Of a stretch of 9,342 bases of DNA, positions 1 through 6,578 are shown piece after piece; positions within the stretch are counted from its first letter, which is position 1; every line of letters starts with the position of its first letter. The DNA lies in NCBI GenBank assembly GCA_905236225.1, contig CAJOPM010000095.1:1-9342 (forward strand), written 5' to 3'. A program made the position numbers and the translations under genes. This stretch comes from an uncultured Eubacterium sp. (lineage in GTDB: Bacteria > Bacillota > Clostridia > Lachnospirales > Lachnospiraceae). The notes beneath the pieces were generated by a model. That model was not told the DNA's origin and did not search any database. It saw only the letters and a list, made by a program, of their open reading frames with translations.

Positions 1-16
1 CCGCTTTTGATGCACA

Positions 17-60
17 CGGATTCGGACAGGAATTTGTCTGCTGAAGCAGACCCGAATCCG
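17..60. repeat. Nested palindrome (stem within stem) upstream of the sortase gene
   Basis: A perfect 9-bp outer stem pairs CGGATTCGG (17-25) with CCGAATCCG (52-60). Inside it lies a perfect 6-bp hairpin, GTCTGC (36-41) with GCAGAC (46-51), closed by a TGAA tetraloop and stacked directly on the outer stem. Positions 26-35 are left as a one-sided bulge. No T-run follows, so it is not a standard terminator. It may be a dispersed intergenic palindrome or part of a structured leader or trailer RNA; the sequence alone does not decide. Confidence 0.6.
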
Positions 61-65
61 GCGCG

Positions 66-87
66 CAAGACTCGCGAGCGAGTCTTG
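66..87. repeat. Perfect 10-bp inverted repeat 35 bp before the sortase start
   Basis: CAAGACTCGC (66-75) and GCGAGTCTTG (78-87) are exact inverted copies separated by GA, so as RNA it would fold as a 9-bp stem with a CGAG tetraloop. It follows the nested palindrome within 6 bp and is GC-rich against an AT-rich background. There is no T-tract after it. Possible roles are a protein-binding palindrome, an RNA hairpin that protects or separates transcripts, or the end of a small repeat element. Confidence 0.6.
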
Positions 88-121
88 ACAATGTTCGATT
101 TACCGAGGGGAGATATTAACA

Positions 122-928
122 ATGCAGGAAAGTAATAACCGATCCAAGAAAAAACTGTGGTTAGTAATTTGTATAATTATAGCAGCAATTGTAGTTGCAG
201 CTGCCATATTTATAGCCAGATATATTTATATATCACAAACGGAAAAATACGAGTATAATGCTTTGCTCGAAGAAGTTGTGGGTGCAGATTATGATGAAAG
301 GCAAGGCGATGCAGTCACGCTTCCCGATGGTTTGGATTATACTAATCATAATATAGATTTTGATAAGTTAAAAGAATATAATAATGAAATTATCGGGTGG
401 ATTTATGTACCTAATACACAGGTGGATTATCCGATAGCACGTCATGAAAATGATGCAGATCTTGATTATTATTTGTATCATGATATGTATCAAGAGCCGG
501 CTTATGCAGGTTGTATTTACGTCGATTATGCTAACAGCGGTGATTTTACGGATAACAATACAGTTCTTTACGGGCATAATATGGCAAATGATACTATGTT
601 TGGCTCGCTACATGATTTTGAAGATGAGACTTTCTTCAATGAAAACGAATATTTCTATATTTATACACCGGATGCAAGTTACAAATATCATATTTTTGCG
701 GCTTATCAGACAGATAACACTAAGCTGACTTCGGCATATGATTTTTCAGATGAGCAGGTATATGCCAAGTATTTAGAAGATATTTGGAACATAAGAACTA
801 TGAGATGTAATTTAAGAGAAGATGTAGAATTGAGCGTTTCGGATAAAATCGTGACACTTTCTACATGTGTTGGAAGTGCACCGGATAATAGATATCTTGT
901 TCAGGGAGTTTTAGTTGAGGATGAGTAA
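122..928 (+). CDS. srtB: Class B sortase (cysteine transpeptidase), membrane anchored
   Basis: This is a 268-residue sortase that would cleave a wall-sorting signal and join the protein to peptidoglycan on the outer face of the membrane. A Lys/Arg-rich start (residues 7-11) is followed by one membrane segment (about 13-34). The catalytic domain spans about 78-266 and shows the full triad: H152 in YGHNM, C249 in TLSTC and R257 in NRYLV. The length and the DFDKLKEYNNEIIGWIYVP-type opening are typical of class B. The start has an AGGGGAG site 9 bp upstream. It overlaps the LCP gene, and the wall-anchor gene downstream carries an SPKTG signal, so that protein is its likely local substrate. C. difficile SrtB, also class B, is known to accept SPKTG/PPKTG motifs. 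No clear promoter is visible in the 121 bp before it. Confidence 0.93.
   Translation: MQESNNRSKKKLWLVICIIIAAIVVAAAIFIARYIYISQTEKYEYNALLEEVVGADYDERQGDAVTLPDGLDYTNHNIDFDKLKEYNNEIIGWIYVPNTQVDYPIARHENDADLDYYLYHDMYQEPAYAGCIYVDYANSGDFTDNNTVLYGHNMANDTMFGSLHDFEDETFFNENEYFYIYTPDASYKYHIFAAYQTDNTKLTSAYDFSDEQVYAKYLEDIWNIRTMRCNLREDVELSVSDKIVTLSTCVGSAPDNRYLVQGVLVEDE
903..908 (+). promoter_or_regulatory. Ribosome binding site favouring a TTG start for the LCP gene
   Basis: AGGGAG lies inside the end of the sortase gene. It is 6 bp from an in-frame TTG at 915 but 12 bp from the first ATG at 921. The spacing favours TTG at 915, which gives a protein two residues longer. GAGG directly abutting the ATG is too close to serve it. 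Confidence 0.5.
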
Positions 929-2360
929 GAAAAAAAGAAAAGCGAAGAACAGGAATGAACATAACCATCAGCATCCGCAGATAGATGAAGACATTAAAGA
1001 GATTGAGGATGATAATGAAATTAAAGATGATGCTGATAGTTTAGAAGAAGATGACCTTGATTATGAGAGCATTGATAATATCTCCACCATCGAACCGTAT
1101 ACATATGATCAAAAGATTGATAAATGTATTAAAGAGACGGTAGACGAATTCAAAAAAAAGAATCCTAATGCGAGAGTGTTTGATGGAATAAATACTGCTT
1201 ATATTCCGGAAAATGATAAACAAAACGATCCGGATGATGACTTAGAGAATCCGGATCAGCAAGATGAGATCGAGAAGGACATAAAGGACGATTCAACAGA
1301 TCTTAATAAAAAGACAGACAACAAAAAAAAGAGCTCACGAATAAAAAAGATAATACTGGCGATAGTGCTTATTATAGTTATATTTATAGCAGCCTTGGCA
1401 ATTACGCTTTTTGCTATGAACAAGCTTGGTAAGATACATTTGCTCGGGGAAAATAAAGACACCCAGATTACAGGTGCGGATGGGGCTGATTTAAGTGATG
1501 ACGGATATACCGTTTCTTATAATGGACATACATATCAGTATAACGAAGATATTGCCACGTTGCTTGTAATCGGCGTAGATCAGGAAGAATTTAACGAAGG
1601 AAGCACCTATCAGGAGGGTGGATATGCAGATACTTTGTTTTTGATGGTAATTGATACTGAAAATGGTACTGCAAAAATGGTACCAATTTCCCGCTATACA
1701 ATGGTGACCATAGACGAGTATAATAAAGATGGGTCATATTGGCGGCAGAATGAAATACAAGTTACACTAGCTTATGCTTATGGTGATGGCCGCGAGGAAA
1801 GTTGTGAGAATGTCGCAACAGCAATATCAAGACTTATGTATGGCATGCCCATCTCAGGATATGTTGCCATAGATATGTCTGGAATCAGTGTACTAAATGA
1901 TGCTATCGGCGGAGTTACGGTAGACGTACTTGAAGATTTGACATATGCTGATTCACAGTTATATGAAGGGAATACGATTACCCTTATGGGCGATCAGGCG
2001 TTGACGTATGTCAGGAGCAGGAAGTCAGAGGGAACCGATCTCGTAGTTGATAATAATGCGCCTCGTATGGCCAGACAGTCGCAATACTTATCTGCGTTTT
2101 TGTCACAGACTCTAGACCTTACTAAGTCTGATTTGACGCTTCCGCTTAAGCTTTACAACATAGCAAGCGATTATACCATTACAGATGTCAGTGCATCTGA
2201 GACGGTTTATTTATTGACGCAGATGGCTCGCCACGGTCTTGATAACACTATTGTGGATATCCCTGCTACAGCGCAGGAGGGAGAATACACCGAAGTTTAC
2301 GTTGATGATGAGAAGTTATATGAGATAATTCTCGACGTATTCTATGAAGTAGTAGAATAA
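915..2360 (+). CDS. LytR-CpsA-Psr (LCP) family cell wall glycopolymer transferase
   Basis: LCP enzymes move undecaprenyl-linked polymers (teichoic acid, capsule) onto peptidoglycan on the outer face of the membrane. The 481-residue protein has an unusually long, very acidic cytoplasmic N-terminus (about 1-142, many Asp/Glu, no recognised domain), one membrane segment (about 144-167) and the LCP domain (about 213-398). Visible LCP motifs are LLVIGVD (216-222), GYADTLFLMVID (236-247), the LAYAYGDG region, GGVTVDV and GDQALTYVRSRK (359-370), then an R-x-x-RQ-like stretch near 384-389. Clostridial LCPs often lack the Arg of the RSDT motif. Here the family's SRDT is SRYT (259-262), a second departure that may affect metal or pyrophosphate binding. 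It overlaps the sortase gene by 14 bp, so translation is probably coupled. The preferred start is TTG 915, with ATG 921 as the alternative. Confidence 0.88.
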   Translation: MRMSKKKRKAKNRNEHNHQHPQIDEDIKEIEDDNEIKDDADSLEEDDLDYESIDNISTIEPYTYDQKIDKCIKETVDEFKKKNPNARVFDGINTAYIPENDKQNDPDDDLENPDQQDEIEKDIKDDSTDLNKKTDNKKKSSRIKKIILAIVLIIVIFIAALAITLFAMNKLGKIHLLGENKDTQITGADGADLSDDGYTVSYNGHTYQYNEDIATLLVIGVDQEEFNEGSTYQEGGYADTLFLMVIDTENGTAKMVPISRYTMVTIDEYNKDGSYWRQNEIQVTLAYAYGDGREESCENVATAISRLMYGMPISGYVAIDMSGISVLNDAIGGVTVDVLEDLTYADSQLYEGNTITLMGDQALTYVRSRKSEGTDLVVDNNAPRMARQSQYLSAFLSQTLDLTKSDLTLPLKLYNIASDYTITDVSASETVYLLTQMARHGLDNTIVDIPATAQEGEYTEVYVDDEKLYEIILDVFYEVVE

Positions 2361-2391
2361 TTAACTTTTTACATTTTAGGAGGAATGAGAA

Positions 2392-3204
2392 ATGAAAAAA
2401 ATATTAGCTTTAGCCCTTAGCCTAGGACTGGTATTTTCTATGCCGGTGGCATTAGGAGCAACACAGACTGTTACTGGAGCCAATGAGGCTTCAAACAAGA
2501 CTGTGGATCTTAGTCCAAGTGATAATCCATATGATTCAGGGGACAATGGCGGTGGCTCAAGCACAGATGAAGAGACCACTGATGAGGATGACGGAAACCC
2601 ATATGATGGTGATGACGACAGCGATGGCAGTTCAGATGATACCCAAGAAGAGGATGGACTTCCATATGATGGTGATGACGAGAATGGCGGAAGCGATGAT
2701 AGTTCGCAAGAGACTGACGATTCAAAACTAATAGTTGTCGTATATGGAACATTCACATACGAAGATGGTTCTGCTGCAAGCGGATTGACAGTTAAGCTTC
2801 ACAGCAAAACACAGACTACAACCACTGACAGTAAGGGATATTTTAAATTCGCTGACAAAGTAGCAGTTGGTAAACATACACTTACAGTTATGGATAAAGA
2901 TAAAGTCTTAGCTGTAGTAAAGGTGAATATATCAGAGGACGGAGTAGACGTGCTTGAATCTACTGTTGCTAAAGATGTATTTACGTTCAACTCTTCAAAT
3001 ATCACTAAGAATAATAAATTGACCAGAATTGAAGTAGAGGTTGATGGTGTGATAACAGCCGATATGGAAGAGAAAGCAACTGATACGACATCTTCACCAA
3101 AGACAGGGGATGGCATGGCTACAAGAGCAGCCGGAGCAATATTTGTTGTGGCGGTTGGAGGAGTTGCACTCTTCTTATCAGGAAGAAAATACAGAAAACT
3201 TTAA
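2392..3204 (+). CDS. Secreted cell-wall-anchored protein with acidic repeats, CnaB-like domain and SPKTG sorting signal
   Basis: The 270-residue protein has a Sec signal peptide (1-22, probable cut after ALG), then an acidic low-complexity region (about 41-110) built from three PYD-containing repeats. A beta-rich domain (about 112-185) follows. Its DGSAASGLTV and TTDSKGYFKF stretches resemble CnaB/carboxypeptidase-regulatory folds. A linker leads to the sorting signal SPKTG (235-239), a hydrophobic segment (246-263) and the basic tail RKYRKL. The adjacent class B sortase is the likely anchoring enzyme. The repeats are rich in DxDxDG-like patterns that could bind calcium; this is only suggestive. 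An AGGAGG site sits 8 bp before the ATG, and the gap after the LCP gene is 31 bp, so it is in the same operon. A strong terminator follows. No enzyme motif is seen, and a structural or adhesive role is inferred. Confidence 0.85.
   Translation: MKKILALALSLGLVFSMPVALGATQTVTGANEASNKTVDLSPSDNPYDSGDNGGGSSTDEETTDEDDGNPYDGDDDSDGSSDDTQEEDGLPYDGDDENGGSDDSSQETDDSKLIVVVYGTFTYEDGSAASGLTVKLHSKTQTTTTDSKGYFKFADKVAVGKHTLTVMDKDKVLAVVKVNISEDGVDVLESTVAKDVFTFNSSNITKNNKLTRIEVEVDGVITADMEEKATDTTSSPKTGDGMATRAAGAIFVVAVGGVALFLSGRKYRKL
2524..2721 (+). repeat. Three in-frame acidic repeats in the SPKTG protein
   Basis: Units begin at 2524, 2596 and 2659. Each opens with [N/L]-P-Y-D followed by Asp/Gly/Ser-rich sequence ending near a Glu/Asp cluster. 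Units 2 and 3 are the most similar, share the DNA string CCATATGATGGTGATGACGA, and are spaced exactly 63 bp (21 residues) apart. Unit 1 is longer (72 bp) and more diverged. The pattern suggests duplication of a surface-exposed linker that can vary in copy number. Confidence 0.75.
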
Positions 3205-3222
3205 AGAAAATTTTGTAAACTT

Positions 3223-3262
3223 AGAGAACCTCTCGCAAATAGCGACGGGTTCTCTATTTTTT
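3223..3262 (+). terminator. Rho-independent terminator of the sortase-LCP-SPKTG operon
   Basis: AGAGAACC (3223-3230) pairs with GGTTCTCT (3248-3255), and an inner TCGC/GCGA stem closes an AAATA loop. A run of six T follows at 3257-3262. It starts 18 bp after the stop codon of the wall-anchor gene and separates the first operon from the polysaccharide-regulation operon. Confidence 0.88.
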
Positions 3263-3278
3263 ACAATTGTGATAAAAT
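3250..3278 (+). promoter_or_regulatory. Possible extended -10 promoter of the polysaccharide-regulation operon
   Basis: TGATAAAAT at 3270-3278 matches an extended -10 (TGn plus five of six bases of TATAAT). The -35 position 17 bp upstream is poor (TTCTCT) and lies inside the terminator. TTGTGA (3267-3272) with TTAAAT (3291-3296) at 18 bp is a weaker alternative. A promoter is expected here because the preceding terminator is strong and the next gene starts at 3317. Confidence 0.42.
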
Positions 3279-3316
3279 ACAGCGTAAAGTTTAAATGTTG
3301 ATTATGGGGATAATTT

Positions 3317-3442
3317 ATGAAGAAAAACAATACCACAAAACGCTTTAAAATAAGAGAAAAACTTCCTTTGATAGTGGCTGTTTTATCGATACTTAATCTT
3401 ATTATGTTATTTATGTTTGATTATCATATACCCGGACTATAG
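3317..3442 (+). CDS. Small single-pass membrane peptide (41 residues), unknown function
   Basis: An ATG with a GGGGA site 6 bp upstream opens a 41-codon frame. The product has a basic N-terminus (MKKNNTTKRFKIREK), one hydrophobic segment (about 17-34) and a short outer end DYHIPGL. Its TAG stop forms part of the AGGAGA ribosome binding site of the phosphatase gene 9 bp on, so the two genes are probably translated together. It is the first gene of the operon. I do not recognise a family. It could be a small partner of the Wzz-kinase proteins or a leader peptide. Support comes from the RBS, the membrane topology and the tight junction; protein-level conservation has not been tested. Confidence 0.62.
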   Translation: MKKNNTTKRFKIREKLPLIVAVLSILNLIMLFMFDYHIPGL

Positions 3443-3451
3443 GAGAAATAT

Positions 3452-4219
3452 ATGTGGATTGACCTACACTGTCATATATTGCCCGGCGTAGATGATGGGA
3501 GCCGGAGCATAGAAGAATCTCTTGAGATGGCAAATATTGCGGCATCCTTTGGAACAGATACGATAGTATGCACTAACCATGCGAATATCCCAAGACAATA
3601 CGAAAATTATGAATCGGGGTACTTAAGGAAGAGCTTTGAGAGGCTTTGTAAAGAAGTTGAGTCTAAAAGAATACCTATTAAGCTTATTAGAGGTAATGAG
3701 ATATTTGTTACTGACGATATTAGGCGCGTTTTGACTGAGAAAAAAGTTATACCTATTGGAAGTTCAAAGTATTATCTGTGTGAGTTTTCATTTGATGCAA
3801 ATCCTGATTATATTAGTGAGATGCTCTACGGAATGCTAAGTGACGGATACCATCCTGTTTTAGCACATCCGGAGAGATATTTCTGTGTGCAGGAATACCC
3901 TGAATTTGTTTTTAAATGGGTGAGAGCAGGGATTTTGATTCAGGTAAATAAGGGCAGTTTACTTGGTAAATTTTCAAAACATGTAGAAAAAGCGGCATGG
4001 ACATTATTTGACCACGGTCTTATAACATGTATTGCATCTGATGCGCATTCATCCGAATACAGGACGCCGTCAATGCGTGAAATTGCCGGTTTGTTTAGAG
4101 ATTCTGATTTAGAAGATGCTATGCATATATTGATGCATCATAATCCAAAGAGGATACTTGAGGGAAAGAAAATTGATAATTCAAATATTATTCCTTTTGA
4201 GAAAAAAGGATGGTATTAG
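3452..4219 (+). CDS. cpsB: CpsB/YwqE-type PHP-family protein-tyrosine phosphatase
   Basis: This 255-residue enzyme of the polymerase-and-histidinol-phosphatase (PHP) fold would remove phosphate from the tyrosine-rich tails of the BY-kinases encoded downstream, in the cytoplasm. Metal-binding motifs are intact: IDLHCH (3-8, with D4/H6/H8), PGVDDGS (11-17), TNH (41-43), GNE (81-83), AHPERY (138-143) and ASDAHS (195-200). Length matches CpsB/CapC/YwqE proteins (about 240-260). It has no signal peptide or membrane segment. The start is set by AGGAGA 5-6 bp upstream. In streptococcal capsule loci the same phosphatase-modulator-kinase order controls polymer length and amount, and the gene order here supports that role. 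The exact polymer cannot be told from this window. Confidence 0.92.
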   Translation: MWIDLHCHILPGVDDGSRSIEESLEMANIAASFGTDTIVCTNHANIPRQYENYESGYLRKSFERLCKEVESKRIPIKLIRGNEIFVTDDIRRVLTEKKVIPIGSSKYYLCEFSFDANPDYISEMLYGMLSDGYHPVLAHPERYFCVQEYPEFVFKWVRAGILIQVNKGSLLGKFSKHVEKAAWTLFDHGLITCIASDAHSSEYRTPSMREIAGLFRDSDLEDAMHILMHHNPKRILEGKKIDNSNIIPFEKKGWY

Positions 4220-4224
4220 GGAGG
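4219..4224 (+). promoter_or_regulatory. Ribosome binding site that favours a TTG start for the Ig-like protein gene
   Basis: GGGAGG begins at the last base of the phosphatase stop codon and is 6 bp from an in-frame TTG at 4231. The earlier ATG at 4210 has only AAGG directly against it, with no spacing. The TTG start also gives a normal membrane-anchor N-terminus (MRRINIIGL). Confidence 0.6.
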
Positions 4225-4230
4225 CTTATT

Positions 4231-5085
4231 TTGAGACGGATTAATATTATCGGATTGATAATACTTATTATTGCAGCGTTGCTGGCTTTGTATAGTTTTA
4301 TAAAGTTCAAATCTACATCTGACAATGAGGCTCCGGTAATAACGGGAGCAGATGAGCAGCTGGAAGTATCTGTTGAGGATGATGAAAGTATATTCTTAGA
4401 AGGTGTCAGTGCAACTGATGATAAAGACGGTGATGTTACAGATACAATGGTTGTAGAAAAACTGTCGGATTTTAATGAAGACTATGAGAGAATAGTGACT
4501 CTTGCAGCATTTGACTCCTCGGGAGGAGTATCAACAGCTAAAAGAAAGATAAAATACACCGATTACAGACAACCTCATTTTTCAATAAAAGAGCCCTTGA
4601 TATTTACAGCATCGACCACTGATTTTTTGGAAAATATTGAGGCGGATGACTGCTTGGACGGAGATATTACCTCAAACATATCATTTAGCTCTAAGTATGA
4701 GGTTACAACGGATGTTGCGGGAGATTATGATATGGAACTTCAGGTTGTAAACAGCGCCGGAGATGTGGCTTATCTTCCCGTAACTATTACAATATCGAAT
4801 GATGATGTTGTTCCACTTATTTATCTTGAAGATTATGTAGTATATGTTTCGAAGAATGGCGAGATAGATTATGAAGACCTGATAACGAGCGTATCATATT
4901 CCGGAATGGATTATGATGTTTCTGAGTCGGGAGTCGGCGACTATAATATTGGATATAGTGAGTTTACTATAGATGATTCTGAAGTAAACTTATCTAAAGT
5001 GGGAAATTACGTAGCAATATACAAATTATCGATAGATAATAGCAAGAAAGGCATAGCGCGCCTTAATGTAGTAGTGGAGGATTAA
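4231..5085 (+). CDS. Membrane-anchored extracellular protein with Ig-like (DUF5011-type) domains
   Basis: With the preferred TTG start the product is 284 residues; an ATG at 4210 would add seven residues and overlap the phosphatase gene. One membrane segment (about 6-26) with Arg before it suggests the rest lies outside the cell. Two Ig-like beta domains are visible: about 33-110, opening with NEAPVITG and containing ATDDKDGDVTD; and about 115-189, with ADDCLDGDITSNI. The D-x-DGD-[VI]-T signature is typical of DUF5011/HYR-like folds. A third, more diverged beta region covers about 194-283. There are no catalytic motifs. It sits between the phosphatase and the two kinases with gaps of 11 and 5 bp, so it is part of the same transcript. 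It may contact the external loops of the Wzz domains or the polymer; this is inference. Confidence 0.78.
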   Translation: MRRINIIGLIILIIAALLALYSFIKFKSTSDNEAPVITGADEQLEVSVEDDESIFLEGVSATDDKDGDVTDTMVVEKLSDFNEDYERIVTLAAFDSSGGVSTAKRKIKYTDYRQPHFSIKEPLIFTASTTDFLENIEADDCLDGDITSNISFSSKYEVTTDVAGDYDMELQVVNSAGDVAYLPVTITISNDDVVPLIYLEDYVVYVSKNGEIDYEDLITSVSYSGMDYDVSESGVGDYNIGYSEFTIDDSEVNLSKVGNYVAIYKLSIDNSKKGIARLNVVVED

Positions 5086-5090
5086 AAGAT

Positions 5091-6578
5091 ATGAATCCGG
5101 CAGATCGCAATAAAGAACCAATAGAGCTTTTTAGACTCGACGGCTATACAATAAGCAAGGATTTATTACACAATATCGTCTTTATTTTGTTATTGTCGGT
5201 ATCGTGTATGTTGTTTGCTTTTACATACAGCCAGATGACATATGCTAAGACATATACCATGACTACGACTTTTACTGTTATGTCTTCGGGTACAAAAAAT
5301 GATGTTTATACTAACATGAGCAATGCTTATGAGACGGCAAATAATTTTACAACCATTCTTAACAGCTCAAAGATACAAGGGGCTGTGGCAAAGGCGAGTG
5401 GAATGGATCTTATGCCCGGAGTTGTAACGGCAACTGTGGTTGAAAATACTAATCTTATGACTCTTAGCGTAACTGAAGACAGCCCGCAATTGGCATTTAC
5501 TGTTATGAAGGCAATTCTCGAAAATTACGATCAGGTCTCGGATAAACTTATGGGAGATGTTACTCTACATATTTTAAGTCGCTCTGATATTCCGCAAAGC
5601 CCTGATGCAAGTTTTGCACCTGCTTCGCTTATGCTAAAGACATTTGTAATATCGTTGTTTTTAATAGTTATCATTATGGTCTTTGCTTCGGCATTCAGAG
5701 ATACTATCAGAAGAGAAGTAGAGGTTGAAAAAAAGCTGGATTCTAAAAGGCTTGGTACACTATATCACGAGAATAAATATTTAACGCTAAAAAGCAGGAT
5801 CAAAAAGAAAAAAGGCGGGATATTGGTTAGTAACCCATCTGTAAGCTTCAGATATTCTGAGTCTATAAAAAAACTGGCAGCTCGAATTAAAAGAAAGATG
5901 GATCATAAAAATGCCAAGGTTCTCATGGTCACAAGTGTTCTTGAAAATGAAGGGAAATCAACAGTAGCAGCAAATATTGCTCTGGCTCTTATGGATGAGT
6001 CGGCTAAAGTATTGCTTATAGACGGAGATTTTAGAAAACCCGCATTATATAAGATATTTGATATTGCTCCCGATAAGATTAATGATTTCGGGGATGTATT
6101 GTCAAAAAAAGAAGTTAAAGACAATACGGTAGTAAAACATACTAAAAGCGGGTTAGATATATTATTTAATACCATGGCTTACAGCGGATCTACGGAGCTG
6201 ATTTCACAGGGATTGTTCGCTGATTTAATAGAGCGATTAAAAAAAGAGTTTGATTATATAATTGTTGACAGTTCGCCTATGGCGCTTGTGGCTGATTCTG
6301 AGGAAATGCTAAGTGTTGTTGATAGCGTATTGTTGATAGTCAGACAACACAAAGCTTTAGCATCTGATATTAACGATTCAATTGATATAATAAACAGACG
6401 TAAAATTAAGCTTATAGGATGTGTGTTTAATGATGTCGGAGGAGATATAGGAAACAGATTATCGATAGGCTATGGTGAATCGTATGGGTCATATAACAAA
6501 TACAATGCTTATTCGGGCTATGGCAGATATTATGATTACGACAAATCAAAGATAAATGAAGAGGGGGACGAGTCATGA
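5091..6578 (+). CDS. Wzz/BY-kinase fusion, first of a tandem pair, with degenerate kinase motifs
   Basis: A 495-residue chain-length/polymerisation protein fused to a BY-type tyrosine kinase domain. A Wzz-like domain lies between membrane segments at about 25-46 and 181-202, with the PQSPDASFAP proline-rich stretch just before the second. The cytoplasmic kinase domain (about 250-450) has Walker A TSVLENEGKST (281-291), Walker A' LLIDGDFRKP (308-317) and Walker B IIVDSSP (390-396). The tail (461-483) carries nine tyrosines. Compared with usual BY-kinases, the Pro-Gly before EGKS is Glu-Asn, the second Pro after Walker B is lost (SSP), and the ExxRxxR oligomerisation motif reads ExxKxxA (257-263). 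ATP binding looks possible, but ring assembly or autokinase activity may be weak. A GGAGG site lies 10 bp upstream. In streptococci these functions are split into CpsC and CpsD. Confidence 0.88.
   Translation: MNPADRNKEPIELFRLDGYTISKDLLHNIVFILLLSVSCMLFAFTYSQMTYAKTYTMTTTFTVMSSGTKNDVYTNMSNAYETANNFTTILNSSKIQGAVAKASGMDLMPGVVTATVVENTNLMTLSVTEDSPQLAFTVMKAILENYDQVSDKLMGDVTLHILSRSDIPQSPDASFAPASLMLKTFVISLFLIVIIMVFASAFRDTIRREVEVEKKLDSKRLGTLYHENKYLTLKSRIKKKKGGILVSNPSVSFRYSESIKKLAARIKRKMDHKNAKVLMVTSVLENEGKSTVAANIALALMDESAKVLLIDGDFRKPALYKIFDIAPDKINDFGDVLSKKEVKDNTVVKHTKSGLDILFNTMAYSGSTELISQGLFADLIERLKKEFDYIIVDSSPMALVADSEEMLSVVDSVLLIVRQHKALASDINDSIDIINRRKIKLIGCVFNDVGGDIGNRLSIGYGESYGSYNKYNAYSGYGRYYDYDKSKINEEGDES

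Noticed and set aside
85..90. TTGACA as the -35 box of a sortase promoter
   Set aside because: It is part of the right arm of the 10-bp inverted repeat. The -10 position 16-18 bp downstream is GAGGGGAG-like, with no TATAAT match.
2376..2756. Open frame on the - strand opposite the acidic repeats
   Set aside because: The low-complexity Ser/Pro sequence is the reverse complement of the Asp/Gly codon repeats. It has no independent support.
2392..3204. SPKTG protein as a Pro-Pro endopeptidase substrate
   Set aside because: There is no Pro-Pro pair anywhere in the protein, so classical PPEP cleavage is not supported for it.
3110..3301. Small + strand frame at the end of the SPKTG gene
   Set aside because: It overlaps the sorting-signal codons in another frame, runs through the terminator and has no convincing RBS.
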